Shown one piece after another: positions 1 through 7,682 of a DNA stretch of 64,000 bases (the stretch's first letter is position 1; each line of letters opens with the position of its first letter). The notes below the pieces were generated by a model. That model searched no databases. It was not told the origin of the DNA and worked only from the letters and a program-made list of their open reading frames with translations. The position numbers and the translations under genes were made by a program. The stretch comes from Paraburkholderia sp. IMGN_8 (GTDB taxonomy: Bacteria > Pseudomonadota > Gammaproteobacteria > Burkholderiales > Burkholderiaceae), in contig NZ_CP150901.1 in assembly GCF_038050405.1 (NCBI RefSeq), positions 496,001 through 560,000 on the forward strand. The letters run 5' to 3'.

Positions 1-936
1 CGTACCAGGATCGAGGGTGGGGAAATACATCAGCGCGAGGTCGCCGCGATACGATTCTTCACCGGTGATGCCTTCATAGTCATTGATGAAGTCGCCTGCG
101 CCGTACAGGATGAGCTTGTCCCGATACACCTCGATGCCCTTCACGTGATGCGATGAATGCCCGTGTACGACATCTGCTGCTGCCGAATCTATGAGGCCGC
201 GCGCGAAATGTCGCTGCGACACGGGTATGTCGAAATCGAAGTTCGCACCCCAATGGATAGAGACGACAACAATATCGGCAGGCTGCCTGACAGTATGGAC
301 CTGTGCCGCGATCACGCGCACGCAGTCGGCGGACAGATCCTTGAGCCGGTTCACGCCAGCGCGGCCCCGGACGGCAGCCCAGTCCTCACTCACGCCGCTG
401 CTTTCCGTCGCAAAGGCAAAGATCAGCACTCTCCCGCCGCCCGCCAGGTCGATCAGGGCGGGCGTGGCCGCCTCGACCTCGTCCTGCCCTGCGCCCGCCG
501 TATGAATAGCGGCTGCATGCAGGGTATCCAGGGTTTCGGTCAACCCACGGTAGCCCCAGTCGAGCACGTGATTGTTCGCGAGCGCGCAGCAGTCGATTTT
601 CGCAGCGCTCAGGACAGGTACATTGGCAGGATGCATGCGGTAGTGGATGCCCTTCCTCGGCCATGCGTCCTCGCTACACGTGACGGCCGTCTCCAGATTG
701 ATGATGCGTGCGTCAGGACTCACACGCTCCAGTTCGTGCAGCGCATCGCCCCACACATAGTCGAACGGGACACACTGCGGCAAGGGGCCGGATTTCGCCT
801 CGGCAAGGCTCACATAGTCTTTCGCCGAACGCACGCAGGGCTCGAAGAGATGGGGTCGGTTGGGATGCGCCATTATCTGATCGATACCACGCCCCAACAT
901 CACGTCCCCGCACAGAAACAGCGTGATGCAGTTCAT
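1..936 (-). CDS. CapA family protein (C-terminus outside window)
   Basis: The reading frame is open from an ATG at 936 to the window edge, 312 codons without a stop. The N-terminus has the CapA/metallophosphatase-like signature CGDVMLGR (residues 9-16), then NLET (80-83), ANNHVLDWG (from 120), an SIHWG motif and a VHGHSSHH motif. The visible end, with GDFINDYEG and YRGDLALMYF, is typical of the poly-gamma-glutamate capsule biosynthesis (CapA, PF09587) family. There is no signal peptide or membrane segment in the visible part, so a cytoplasmic CapA-like enzyme is more likely than a true capsule anchor protein. The precise substrate cannot be read from sequence. The gene stands alone, pointing out of the window. 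Confidence 0.85.
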   Translation of the reverse strand, partial: MNCITLFLCGDVMLGRGIDQIMAHPNRPHLFEPCVRSAKDYVSLAEAKSGPLPQCVPFDYVWGDALHELERVSPDARIINLETAVTCSEDAWPRKGIHYRMHPANVPVLSAAKIDCCALANNHVLDWGYRGLTETLDTLHAAAIHTAGAGQDEVEAATPALIDLAGGGRVLIFAFATESSGVSEDWAAVRGRAGVNRLKDLSADCVRVIAAQVHTVRQPADIVVVSIHWGANFDFDIPVSQRHFARGLIDSAAADVVHGHSSHHVKGIEVYRDKLILYGAGDFINDYEGITGEESYRGDLALMYFPTLDPGT

Positions 937-1526
937 GCGTCAGACCAAAGCAATTCCCCGTGCCGCCAGTAGCCGGGTATCTCAGCAGCGCCACTCCGGC
1001 GCGTGGATGGCATCCGATTACGAACTAGCGTCACGTTCGTCTCGAGATAGCAAGCTCTTTGCGAGGCCATCGCCGGAATGCGCGCCGCCGCGACGATTTC
1101 ATGCTCGAATGGGGTTGCCGATGTTGCACGTTTTCTTGCCGGAAATCCTTGCTGCGCAGGCATTCCCGAGGGTTGGAACCACTGACACGGCGCGGTTGCT
1201 TTTCCGTCGAAAAATCGAAATTTCTGCGCGCGACGCTTTCAGCATAGTTCGCCGACATTTCAGCGTCCAGACAGGAGATCCGCACAGTGGCGCTGCGCAT
1301 GTCGTTCCCGATCGTCAGACTTCGGTATCGGACGGCGGTCCGCCACCACTTCGCCGTCGCGAAGCGAAGTTTTACAATCGGGACCTGTCCCGCGCAGGGC
1401 GATGCGTCGCCAGGCCTTGCCCCGGCCAGAACGGAACAGGAGACATGCGCATCGCGGTTACTCATCACCGCGATGCGAGGAACGCTGACCTGAAAGGCGG
1501 TACAGGACTGCAAGGGAGGCTATGCG
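937..1526. other. Intergenic, no supported gene
   Basis: These 590 bases separate the divergent CapA-like gene and the SAM adenosyltransferase gene. Open frames exist on both strands but show no family motifs, no convincing ribosome binding site and no codon pattern like the neighbours. The promoters of both flanking genes should lie here. No clear palindrome was seen. Confidence 0.5.
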
Positions 1527-2264
1527 ATGCTCGCACTCTTTACCGATTTCGGGGCCGACGACATCTATGTCGGACAGGTACGTGTCGCCTTGTTGCGACA
1601 CGCGGCAGCCGGCACCCCCATCATCGACGTGCTGCATACTGCCCCAAACTATAACTCGCAGGCAGGCGCGCATCTGCTCGCGGCACTTGCGCAGTGGTAT
1701 CCGCCAGATAGTGTCTTTCTGGCCGTGGTAGATCCCGGCGTGGGTAGCGAGCGGGATGCCGTCGTGCTGCAAGCCGACGGGCAGCGGTTCGTCGGGCCGG
1801 ACAACGGGCTGCTCTCGGTCGTGGCGGCGCGCGCGGCGCGTACCCGGACCTGGCGGATTATCTGGCGTCCCGCCGCGCTCTCCGCCTCATTTCATGGTCG
1901 CGACCTGTTCGCCCCGATGGCAGCATGGGTCAGCCGCGGCGCGTCGCCTCACGACAAGCTCGTTGAGACGACAGGCTTGCGTGTACAGTTGGATGCGGGC
2001 GATCTCGCCGAGATCATATACATAGATCACTACGGCAATGCGCTGACGGGGCTGCGGGCTGGAGCGGTGCCGAGGACTGCACGGCTGAGCATTGCAGATG
2101 CCGACGTCGAATATGCCCGGGTCTTTTCCGACGCAATGGCCGGTCAAGCCTTCTGGTACGAAAACTCGATCGGGCTTGTCGAGATCGCCGTGAATCGCGG
2201 CAGCGCCGCGACGCAGCTTGGCGTACGCATCGGAACTCCCGTTCAAGTGAACAGGGGGCCGTGA
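1527..2264 (+). CDS. SAM hydroxide adenosyltransferase (DUF62 family)
   Basis: A 245-residue protein of the SAM-dependent halogenase/hydroxide adenosyltransferase family (PF01887), which converts S-adenosylmethionine to adenosine and methionine with an activated water. Visible family motifs are FTDFG (5-9), VVDPGVGS (67-74), GPDNGLL (90-96), FHGRDLFAP (122-130) and a C-terminal domain with IDHYGNALTG. The family's conserved Asp-Arg-His set is compatible with these motifs. The chlorinase and fluorinase paralogues carry an extra loop that is not evident here, so hydrolase activity is the better guess. An AGGGAGG ribosome binding site about 8 bases upstream supports this start rather than the out-of-frame ATG at 1522. 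The physiological role in bacteria is poorly known. Confidence 0.88.
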   Translation: MLALFTDFGADDIYVGQVRVALLRHAAAGTPIIDVLHTAPNYNSQAGAHLLAALAQWYPPDSVFLAVVDPGVGSERDAVVLQADGQRFVGPDNGLLSVVAARAARTRTWRIIWRPAALSASFHGRDLFAPMAAWVSRGASPHDKLVETTGLRVQLDAGDLAEIIYIDHYGNALTGLRAGAVPRTARLSIADADVEYARVFSDAMAGQAFWYENSIGLVEIAVNRGSAATQLGVRIGTPVQVNRGP

Positions 2265-2419
2265 ATCGGCGACATAGCGCCAGGCAAATATCTCGGCGTC
2301 TCGCAGGCTGAAATGCTGTTTTTCCTCGAGGTTACCGGTTCGCTTTGCATATGCATCCGGCTGTCCGCGGGTTTGCCGCATGGGAGCCGGCTCCTGGCAG
2401 ATCCGGTAACGCAAACAAG

Positions 2420-2610
2420 ATGGCGCTGCAGCCCTGTTGCTTCTCTGTTCAGCCGCTGCACGTCGCCACGTGGTTCAAGCGGCAAACGCCGATGCAATCG
2501 GCACCGACCGTCAAGCAGCATTTTGCCGCGCTCCGCCACCTGTTCGACCTGCTCGTGCCCAGTCAGATTATCCCGGACAATCCGGCGCGTCGGCGCGCAG
2601 ACCGACTGCG
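2420..2610 (+). pseudogene. Tyrosine recombinase N-terminal remnant
   Basis: A short stretch encodes the SAM-like core-binding segment of phage/XerD-type integrases: HVATWF, APTVKQHFAALRHLFD and a PDNPA ending. The family continues after this point with a long catalytic domain carrying the R-H-R-Y residues. Here the frame runs into a stop at about 2626 and no catalytic domain follows. It is therefore a decayed fragment, probably the scar of an integrated element, lying directly upstream of the ParDE pair. Confidence 0.7.
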
Positions 2611-2666
2611 CCGCATCGACCTATAATATTTTATGGGGGTGTATGAGCGCATGAACGTTCCGGGGT

Positions 2667-2930
2667 ATGGCCATGATCAATGCGGATCTTGGGGAACAGC
2701 TTGAGGACTACGTCGCGAAGTTGGTTAAGTCGGGTCGCTACGGCTCGGAGAGCGAGGTGCTGCGCGAAGGCGTGAAGCTCATTCAGGATCGCGAAATGCA
2801 ACTCAACGCACTGGATGCGGTCATCGATCGCGGCATTGTCGATTCGGAGGCAGGACGGGGCAAGCCCGCCGGAGATGTGTTCGACAGGCTTGAAGCAAAG
2901 TATCGTGCGATGGCGAGCACCAGGCAATGA
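2667..2930 (+). CDS. parD: Type II toxin-antitoxin antitoxin, ParD family
   Basis: An 87-residue protein of the ParD/CC2985 antitoxin family. The N-terminus (about residues 1-45) has the ribbon-helix-helix pattern of the family, with LEDYVAKLVKSGRYGSESEVLREG, given here as LEDYVAKLVKSG then RYGSESEVLREG. The acidic C-terminal tail would wrap the toxin. The stop overlaps the toxin start by four bases (ATGA at 2927-2930), the usual translational coupling of these pairs. ParD normally represses its own promoter as a complex with ParE; that promoter must lie in the short interval after the integrase remnant. A start at the second ATG (2673) is also possible. Confidence 0.9.
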   Translation: MAMINADLGEQLEDYVAKLVKSGRYGSESEVLREGVKLIQDREMQLNALDAVIDRGIVDSEAGRGKPAGDVFDRLEAKYRAMASTRQ

Positions 2931-3229
2931 TTGTCCAGATTCTTCCTGACGCTGAAGCCGACCTTGAGGCGATCGGCGATTACATGGCCCGCGACAACCC
3001 CCGTCGTGCGCTGGGTTTCGTGCGCGAGTTGCGCGAGAAGTGCACGCGGCTTGCCGACATTTGCCTTGCATTCCCGATCGTACCGCGCTACGAAGACCGT
3101 GGCGTGCGTCACCGGGTTCATGGCGGTCACCAGATTTTCTACCGTGTCGTTGGCGAGCCTCCCGAGCGCATCGACGTTATTCACGTCCTGCACAGCGCGC
3201 GCAACTACGCCGCGATCCTTTTTCCCTGA
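2927..3229 (+). CDS. parE: Type II toxin, RelE/ParE family
   Basis: A 100-residue protein with the ParE-type fold pattern: an N-terminal beta strand, DAEADLEAIGDYMARDNPRRA, here split as DAEADLEAIGDYMA and RDNPRRA, a helix of FVRELREKC, and the C-terminal strands ending in a basic segment with HQIFYRV and IDVIHVLHSARN. ParE toxins classically inhibit DNA gyrase, but family members differ, so the target is not certain. It is translationally coupled to the antitoxin by a four-base overlap. The pair sits beside an integrase remnant in a patch of accessory DNA, as expected for a mobile or stabilising module. Confidence 0.9.
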   Translation: MIVQILPDAEADLEAIGDYMARDNPRRALGFVRELREKCTRLADICLAFPIVPRYEDRGVRHRVHGGHQIFYRVVGEPPERIDVIHVLHSARNYAAILFP

Positions 3230-3454
3230 ATTCGCGTGAGCCACCCGACGACGATCCGCCTGCTTCTGCCGGTGTAGTTTCGCCTTTGAGCGGGAGCGCG
3301 GCGCTCTGGGTGATCTACGGACCGAAATGGCAGCGAGCGAGGCGCTTCACATCCGGGGCGGTGGCGTTCTGCGCAAAGGCGTGGCTTTGTCGATTGTCCA
3401 CACTTCACTGTCCGTCTATCGCGCCAGGAAACCGTTTTGTAGCTGTTGAACATC

Positions 3455-3838
3455 TTATTGGCGGATGTGGCGGTGTTGTTCAAACGCGGTTTGGCATGAA
3501 ACGCAGCGGGCCGTGTAGGGCGCGGCGGCAAGCCGCTCATAGCCGATTGGGTCGCCGCACTCGACGCAAGTGCCGTAGAGGCCGGCGGCGATGCGTGCCA
3601 GCGCGGCGTCGATCTGCTGCAGTTCGTCGCAGTCGTGCCGCGCGAGCGCAGCGCGCAACTCGTCGCCCGCCTTGCGCGATGCGGTCTCGTCGGGATGCGA
3701 CTCGGGGCCCAGCGCTTCGGGCGGTCGGGTTCCGGCGAGATCTCCGTATTCGCCGTGCAGCGCCGCCAGCAACTCGCGACGGCGCTCGCAGAGCCTGTGC
3801 TGTAACAGCGCGAGTTCGGAAGAGGTGAGGGTGATCAT
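3455..3838 (-). CDS. DksA/TraR family zinc-finger protein
   Basis: Using the ATG at 3838 the protein is 127 residues long. It has a long alpha-helical N-terminal part and a C-terminal C4 zinc finger with Cys91, Cys94, Cys112 and Cys115 (GTCVECG and ARCVSC). The family binds the secondary channel of RNA polymerase; full DksA carries two acidic residues at the coiled-coil tip and acts with ppGpp. This one is shorter than typical DksA (about 150 residues) and belongs with small DksA-like/TraR proteins common in Burkholderia. The frame extends upstream to 3883, but the longer start lacks family support. It is monocistronic. Confidence 0.8.
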   Translation of the reverse strand: MITLTSSELALLQHRLCERRRELLAALHGEYGDLAGTRPPEALGPESHPDETASRKAGDELRAALARHDCDELQQIDAALARIAAGLYGTCVECGDPIGYERLAAAPYTARCVSCQTAFEQHRHIRQ

Positions 3839-4503
3839 GGACAGGCTCGATGTGTTCTGTAACGCCCCGCACAACGGTGACATCGCGAAGGCCTATCGTC
3901 AGATGGCACGCGCCCCATTAAGTGTTTAACGCACCCGCCATTTGAGCCAGATCATGTTTGACGGGCGTACGTTAAGTATAGGTTTTGCAAATGATCGGAT
4001 GGTTCGGGACAGTTCATCCTCCTGAAGGCCGCATTTAGCGCATCGACCATACCTAAGGCGGGTGCGACAGTCGCAACTGTTCTCATGCACGATCGACGAC
4101 GTAATTGGCGCCGCGAACGTTGCATATCGCTTCGACGCCGAGCTTCTGAACTTGGTTACCTTCTCCGATCGAACTCTGCGGTCTTGGACCGTCGATCGCC
4201 TAACCGCCGGCAAGCTTTCGGCCAGTTGCAGCCTTTCGCTATCCCGGTTCGACGGCCATTCAAACGCCAGCTTTACTGTCGAGAGCGGACGCTCGTCGAT
4301 GATGGGTATCCATGGAATGTGTTGAAGGCACCCCGACTTTTCGTCGGGAGCGGCGCATGTAGTGACGTTGAACGGCCCAGCCAAAATTCGCTGCCAATCG
4401 CCTTGTATTGCGAAACACCGTCTGCGTTCAATGCTTTTCGAGTGCATTTAACTCCGGTCCCGAACGCCAATTCGGGACCGGAGAACGATGAGACGAGAGG
4501 TAC
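3839..4503. other. Intergenic, no supported gene
   Basis: About 665 bases between the zinc-finger gene and the acetolactate synthase remnant. Open frames on both strands reach 173 codons, but none shows a recognisable motif or a credible ribosome binding site. The composition is less GC-biased than the neighbouring genes. Together with the remnant that follows it looks like decayed coding DNA. Confidence 0.4.
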
Positions 4504-4633
4504 TCAGTTAAAACTGCCTTCGTGGACCTCTTCGAACAGTTTATGGTTATCTGAGTAATCCACGCGCACGCCGATGATGACGGGGCCTTGTGCATCGAAT
4601 GCCCGCTTCAGCGTCGGGATGAGTCCTGTGAGT
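4504..4633 (-). pseudogene. Acetolactate synthase (catabolic AlsS/BudB type) C-terminal remnant
   Basis: Read on the minus strand, about 40 codons end in a TGA at 4504-4506 and encode LIPTLKRAFDAQGPVIIGV, then VDYSDNHKLFEEVHEG. This is the conserved C-terminal tail of catabolic acetolactate synthases, where the VDY segment and the acidic end close the thiamine diphosphate domain. Upstream in the same frame there is a TGA at about 4635 and no further similarity, so only the tail survives. The acetoin pathway enzymes are not found nearby. It is a deletion scar rather than a functional gene. Confidence 0.75.
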
Positions 4634-4840
4634 CATGGCGATTCGGCGTTCATGACGGCGAACCGAAGTGGCATAGGCAACAAATCACTTCGCGGGAGAA
4701 TGGCTTTTGCTGGCGATTGCATCGGCGGCAATTGCCGGCCTTGAGGGTCTACCGGCATGCTCGGAAGGAAAGAAGGAATTCTTCAGTAGCAAAGCAGGTG
4801 GGCTTTGCAGTGATATGGGACGCGGCGGGACGGACTCGTG

Positions 4841-5542
4841 CTACGGATCGAGCTCGAATTCCCTAAGTTGACCCATGGACTCGATCTTGACGCGGCCATA
4901 GCCGATGGAGATGGCTCCGTGCGCTGCCAGTACCTTGAGTTCGAGCACGAGGGTCTGGCGGCTGATCCCCAGCATCATCGCCAGGTTCTCCTGGGTGATC
5001 GGGATAGCGTGACGCTCTGTGGACCGGGGTGTCGCGTCACCGGATGCGAGTCGCCGCAAGCGGCGAGCGACGCGAGCCCGCGTTGACCTGAGCGTCGCAT
5101 CCTCGAGCATGGCGTACACAGCACGCAGGTGCATGGACTGCAAACGCGCTAAGGCTCGCGCGAACGTACTGTGCCGCAATAATTCTTCGCAGTGTTGCTG
5201 CTGGACGTGCAGAACCCTGGACGGTACGAGCGCCATGAAGTCGTGCCCACGTGGCATCCCGTCGATAACGGAGGACTCGCCAAACCAGTTTCCCGCTTCG
5301 AGGACGGCAAGGATGGCCTCCTTGCCGTCCTCACGCAGCGTTGAAGCCTTCAGCACGCCATTGACGAGCCCATATATGCCGTCAGGTTGATCGTCTTTCC
5401 GAAATACGTACTCGCCCGCGAGCAAATTCATCGGCTCGAAGCTGGACAGAAGAACGCGACGTTCGTGAACGTCGAGCCCTCCGAACCAGAAATCAGAAGA
5501 CATTTGCCTCAGCAGATCATCGATGGAATCGGTAAGCGACAT
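4841..5542 (-). CDS. Crp/Fnr family transcriptional regulator
   Basis: A 233-residue protein with an N-terminal cyclic-nucleotide-binding-like beta barrel (about residues 20-130, including GNWFGESSVIDG) and a C-terminal winged helix (from residue 182, ITQENLAMMLGISRQTL). The N-terminus has no cysteine cluster, so an oxygen-sensing [4Fe-4S] Fnr is unlikely, and the cAMP-contacting Arg/Ser pair of Crp is not clear, so the signal is unknown. It is transcribed divergently from the HD-domain gene at 5681, with 138 bases between the two starts. That arrangement suggests it controls the HD gene and perhaps itself. Confidence 0.88.
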   Translation of the reverse strand: MSLTDSIDDLLRQMSSDFWFGGLDVHERRVLLSSFEPMNLLAGEYVFRKDDQPDGIYGLVNGVLKASTLREDGKEAILAVLEAGNWFGESSVIDGMPRGHDFMALVPSRVLHVQQQHCEELLRHSTFARALARLQSMHLRAVYAMLEDATLRSTRARVARRLRRLASGDATPRSTERHAIPITQENLAMMLGISRQTLVLELKVLAAHGAISIGYGRVKIESMGQLREFELDP

Positions 5543-5562
5543 CGAACCAAACCTTATCGATA

Positions 5563-5576
5563 CAGGGAAATCCCTG
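5563..5576. promoter_or_regulatory. Palindrome between Crp/Fnr gene and HD gene
   Basis: CAGGGAAATCCCTG has 6-bp inverted arms around a central AA. It lies 20 bp from the Crp/Fnr start codon and about 105 bp from the HD gene start. It differs from the classic Crp (TGTGA-N6-TCACA) and Fnr (TTGAT-N4-ATCAA) boxes. A role as an operator for the adjacent regulator is inferred from position and symmetry only. Confidence 0.4.
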
Positions 5577-5680
5577 AAATTGTAAAGTTCCTGGCAGTTC
5601 GGCTGCCACGAGTCATCCTAGACTCCGGCAAGACTTCGAGCTTGCCACCCAAGCTCATCTACTAGCAGAACGGAGACGTT

Positions 5681-6283
5681 ATGAATGCACGCACCGCCTT
5701 CACCTGTTTTCAGGAAAGCACCGAACAAGACTGGAAGCTGATCGGAAGGGAGTTTGTGGCCTTCTCCAAGGGGCTGCCGGATCGCGTCATGGCGCACTTG
5801 CGGCTATTTGAAGGCGACTACGGCGGTTTTCCCATCGACCGCTATGCCCACTCTCTGCAAACTGCAAGCCGTGCCTTGCGCGATGGGCGCGACGAGGAAT
5901 ACGTCGTCTGTGCCCTGCTGCACGACATCGGTGACACGCTGGGCACTTTCAACCACCCTGACATCGCCGCTTCCATTTTGAAGCCATTTGTCAGCGACGC
6001 AAACTTCTGGATGGTCGCGCACCACGGCATCTTTCAAGGGTACTACTTCTTCCATCACCTGGGCATGGACCGTGACATGCGGTTGCAGTTTGTGGACAAC
6101 CCGCATTTCGAGTACACCGCTGAGTTTTGTGAGCTCTACGATAGTCCGGCGTTCGATCCCAAAGCGGAAATACTGCCGCTGTCCGAATTCGAGCCCATGC
6201 TCCGGCGGGTACTGGCAAAGCCGCGAACTACTCTTTACGAGAAGGTAATGGTGGTGGGCAAGCAAGCGCCTGAGGTGTGCTGA
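5681..6283 (+). CDS. HD-domain protein, PhnZ/MIOX-like
   Basis: A 200-residue protein with an HD-fold metal site: His57 (in RYAHSLQTA), His81-Asp82 (LLHDIGD), His92 (NHPD), His114/His115 (AHHG) and a late Asp at 154 or 159. The pattern AHSLQTA...LLHDIGD...NHPD resembles the diiron mixed-valent oxygenases PhnZ and myo-inositol oxygenase more than (p)ppGpp hydrolases. Reaction and substrate are unknown; a C-P or C-C bond cleaving oxygenase or a phosphohydrolase are both possible. A GGAG ribosome binding site precedes the ATG. It is divergent from the Crp/Fnr regulator and is followed by a class II aldolase on the same strand 141 bases later. Confidence 0.75.
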   Translation: MNARTAFTCFQESTEQDWKLIGREFVAFSKGLPDRVMAHLRLFEGDYGGFPIDRYAHSLQTASRALRDGRDEEYVVCALLHDIGDTLGTFNHPDIAASILKPFVSDANFWMVAHHGIFQGYYFFHHLGMDRDMRLQFVDNPHFEYTAEFCELYDSPAFDPKAEILPLSEFEPMLRRVLAKPRTTLYEKVMVVGKQAPEVC

Positions 6284-6424
6284 GCGCGTTCCTATTGCTC
6301 TCGGAGGACGTGGTGAGCCGATATCTTGCCTCGACTTGGCACCGTGCAGCCCCGCTCCCGTTGAAGCGAGTCAATAATCACCGCAGTCTTTTCGCATTAG
6401 GCTGCGCAAAAACAGGACTGTCAT

Positions 6425-7183
6425 ATGAATATCCCTTCTCTCAAGGAAGCCGTCGGTCAAGAAGAATGGCAGCTTCGCTGTGATTTGGCGGCGTGTTACC
6501 GGCTCGTGGCGCTCCATGGTTGGACAGACTTGGTCTTCACTCACATCAGTGCGAAGATCCCGGGCCCCGACCACCGTTTCCTCATCAACCCCTATGGTCT
6601 GTTGTTCGAGGAAATCACCGCGTCCTCGTTGATCGCGGTTGACCAGGAGGGCAACAAGCTCAACGAATCCCCATTCAGTGTGAACGGCGCAGGGTTCGTC
6701 ATCCACAGCGCGATTCATGCCGCCCGCGAAGACGCCCAGTGCGTGCTTCATACCCACACGCATGCGGGGGTCGCGGTCAGCGCCCAGAAACAGGGAGTCC
6801 TGCCGATATCGCAGCAGTCTACCTTCGTACTTGGCTCGCTCGCCTATCACGACTACGAAGGCGTGGCCCTTCGGGATGAAGAGAAACCCCGCCTCCAAGC
6901 CGATCTCGGCAACGCGAATTTCCTCATGCTGCGTAACCACGGGCTGCTGACGGTCGGGGGCTCGGTCGCCGACGCATTCCTCTCAATGTATTTTTTCGAG
7001 GCCACGTGCCAGATTCAGTTGGCCGCGCTGTCGGGCGGCGGAGAGCTGCTCCAGGTGGACCCGCAAATCGTTGAAGGCGCGTCTGCAGCGGCCCGAAGCC
7101 AGACGGCGGGTAAAGGTGGGGCGTTCGTGTGGCCCGCTCTGCTGCGCAAGCTCGATCGCATCGATCCGAGCTACTGCACCTGA
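6425..7183 (+). CDS. Class II aldolase/adducin family protein
   Basis: A 252-residue protein of the class II aldolase/adducin head family. The zinc ligands are visible as HTHTHAG (His109, His111, His113) and His172 in LRNHGLL. The N-terminus (CRLVALHGWTD-like, here CYRLVALHGWTD) and ITASSLIAVD fit the family. Such enzymes cleave phosphorylated or free sugars and hydroxy acids; substrate cannot be assigned. Burkholderia has many stand-alone members close to this sequence. An AGGA element lies ahead of the ATG. It follows the HD gene on the same strand with a 141-base gap, so co-transcription is possible but unproven. Confidence 0.85.
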   Translation: MNIPSLKEAVGQEEWQLRCDLAACYRLVALHGWTDLVFTHISAKIPGPDHRFLINPYGLLFEEITASSLIAVDQEGNKLNESPFSVNGAGFVIHSAIHAAREDAQCVLHTHTHAGVAVSAQKQGVLPISQQSTFVLGSLAYHDYEGVALRDEEKPRLQADLGNANFLMLRNHGLLTVGGSVADAFLSMYFFEATCQIQLAALSGGGELLQVDPQIVEGASAAARSQTAGKGGAFVWPALLRKLDRIDPSYCT

Positions 7184-7222
7184 TGCCGGGCGACCGCGCG
7201 CACGCGCAGGCTGCCACGCAGC

Positions 7223-7558
7223 ATTGAAACGAGTCTTCGATCGCAAGAAGGACATGATCGTCGTCTCCAGCTTCAACGTCTATTTGAACGAGGTCGAGGC
7301 TGTGGCAGCCGCCTGCCCGGGCGTGGCTGAATGTTTTGCGTCAGCGTTTCCGACAACTGTACCGGCGAGGCAGTCCGGCTCTTGGTCGTCCGCAAGCCAG
7401 ACACAAGTCTGGCGGAGGCCGACTCGGTGGCGCACTGCCGTGCCGCACTGGAGGCCTACGAGGTTCCAAAGACCGTGCGCTTCGTCGACATTTTGCCGAA
7501 GTCCGAGGTGGGCAAGATCCTGCGCCGAGATCTGCGATTCGGCCTGAAGTACCATGCA
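7223..7558 (+). pseudogene. Acyl-CoA synthetase (FadD-type) C-terminal remnant, frameshifted
   Basis: Two frames together encode the C-terminal lid domain of a long-chain acyl-CoA ligase. Frame one carries RVFDRKKDMIVVSSFNVY followed by LNEVEAVAAACPGVAEC. Around 7345 the similarity passes to another frame with TGEAVRLLVV, then YEVPKTVRFVDILPKS and EVGKILRRDLR. The last motif contains the catalytic lysine of the family. The whole adenylation domain is missing, so this is a truncated and frameshifted relic, fused by deletion to the end of the aldolase region. Confidence 0.85.
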
Positions 7559-7682
7559 CTCGCCGCCATCAAGCCCGGCGACGAGCTTTTTATCGCAACG
7601 CTCGATGTTAATTTGGAAGTCGTGTTTATAACAAGGTCGGTGTTTGGTGTCTAAACCATGCAACTTAACCGCAAAGCGAACA

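Noticed and set aside
923..1654. 243-codon plus-strand frame
   Set aside because: It overlaps the CapA start and the SAM adenosyltransferase gene in another frame and shows no family motif.
3926..4447. 173-codon minus-strand frame
   Set aside because: No motif, odd composition and no ribosome binding site; treated as non-coding.
4843..4863. SacI-EcoRI polylinker-like string near the end of the Crp/Fnr gene
   Set aside because: GAGCTCGAATTC looks like a cloning site, but it is in frame within the regulator's last codons (REFELDP) and no vector sequence flanks it.
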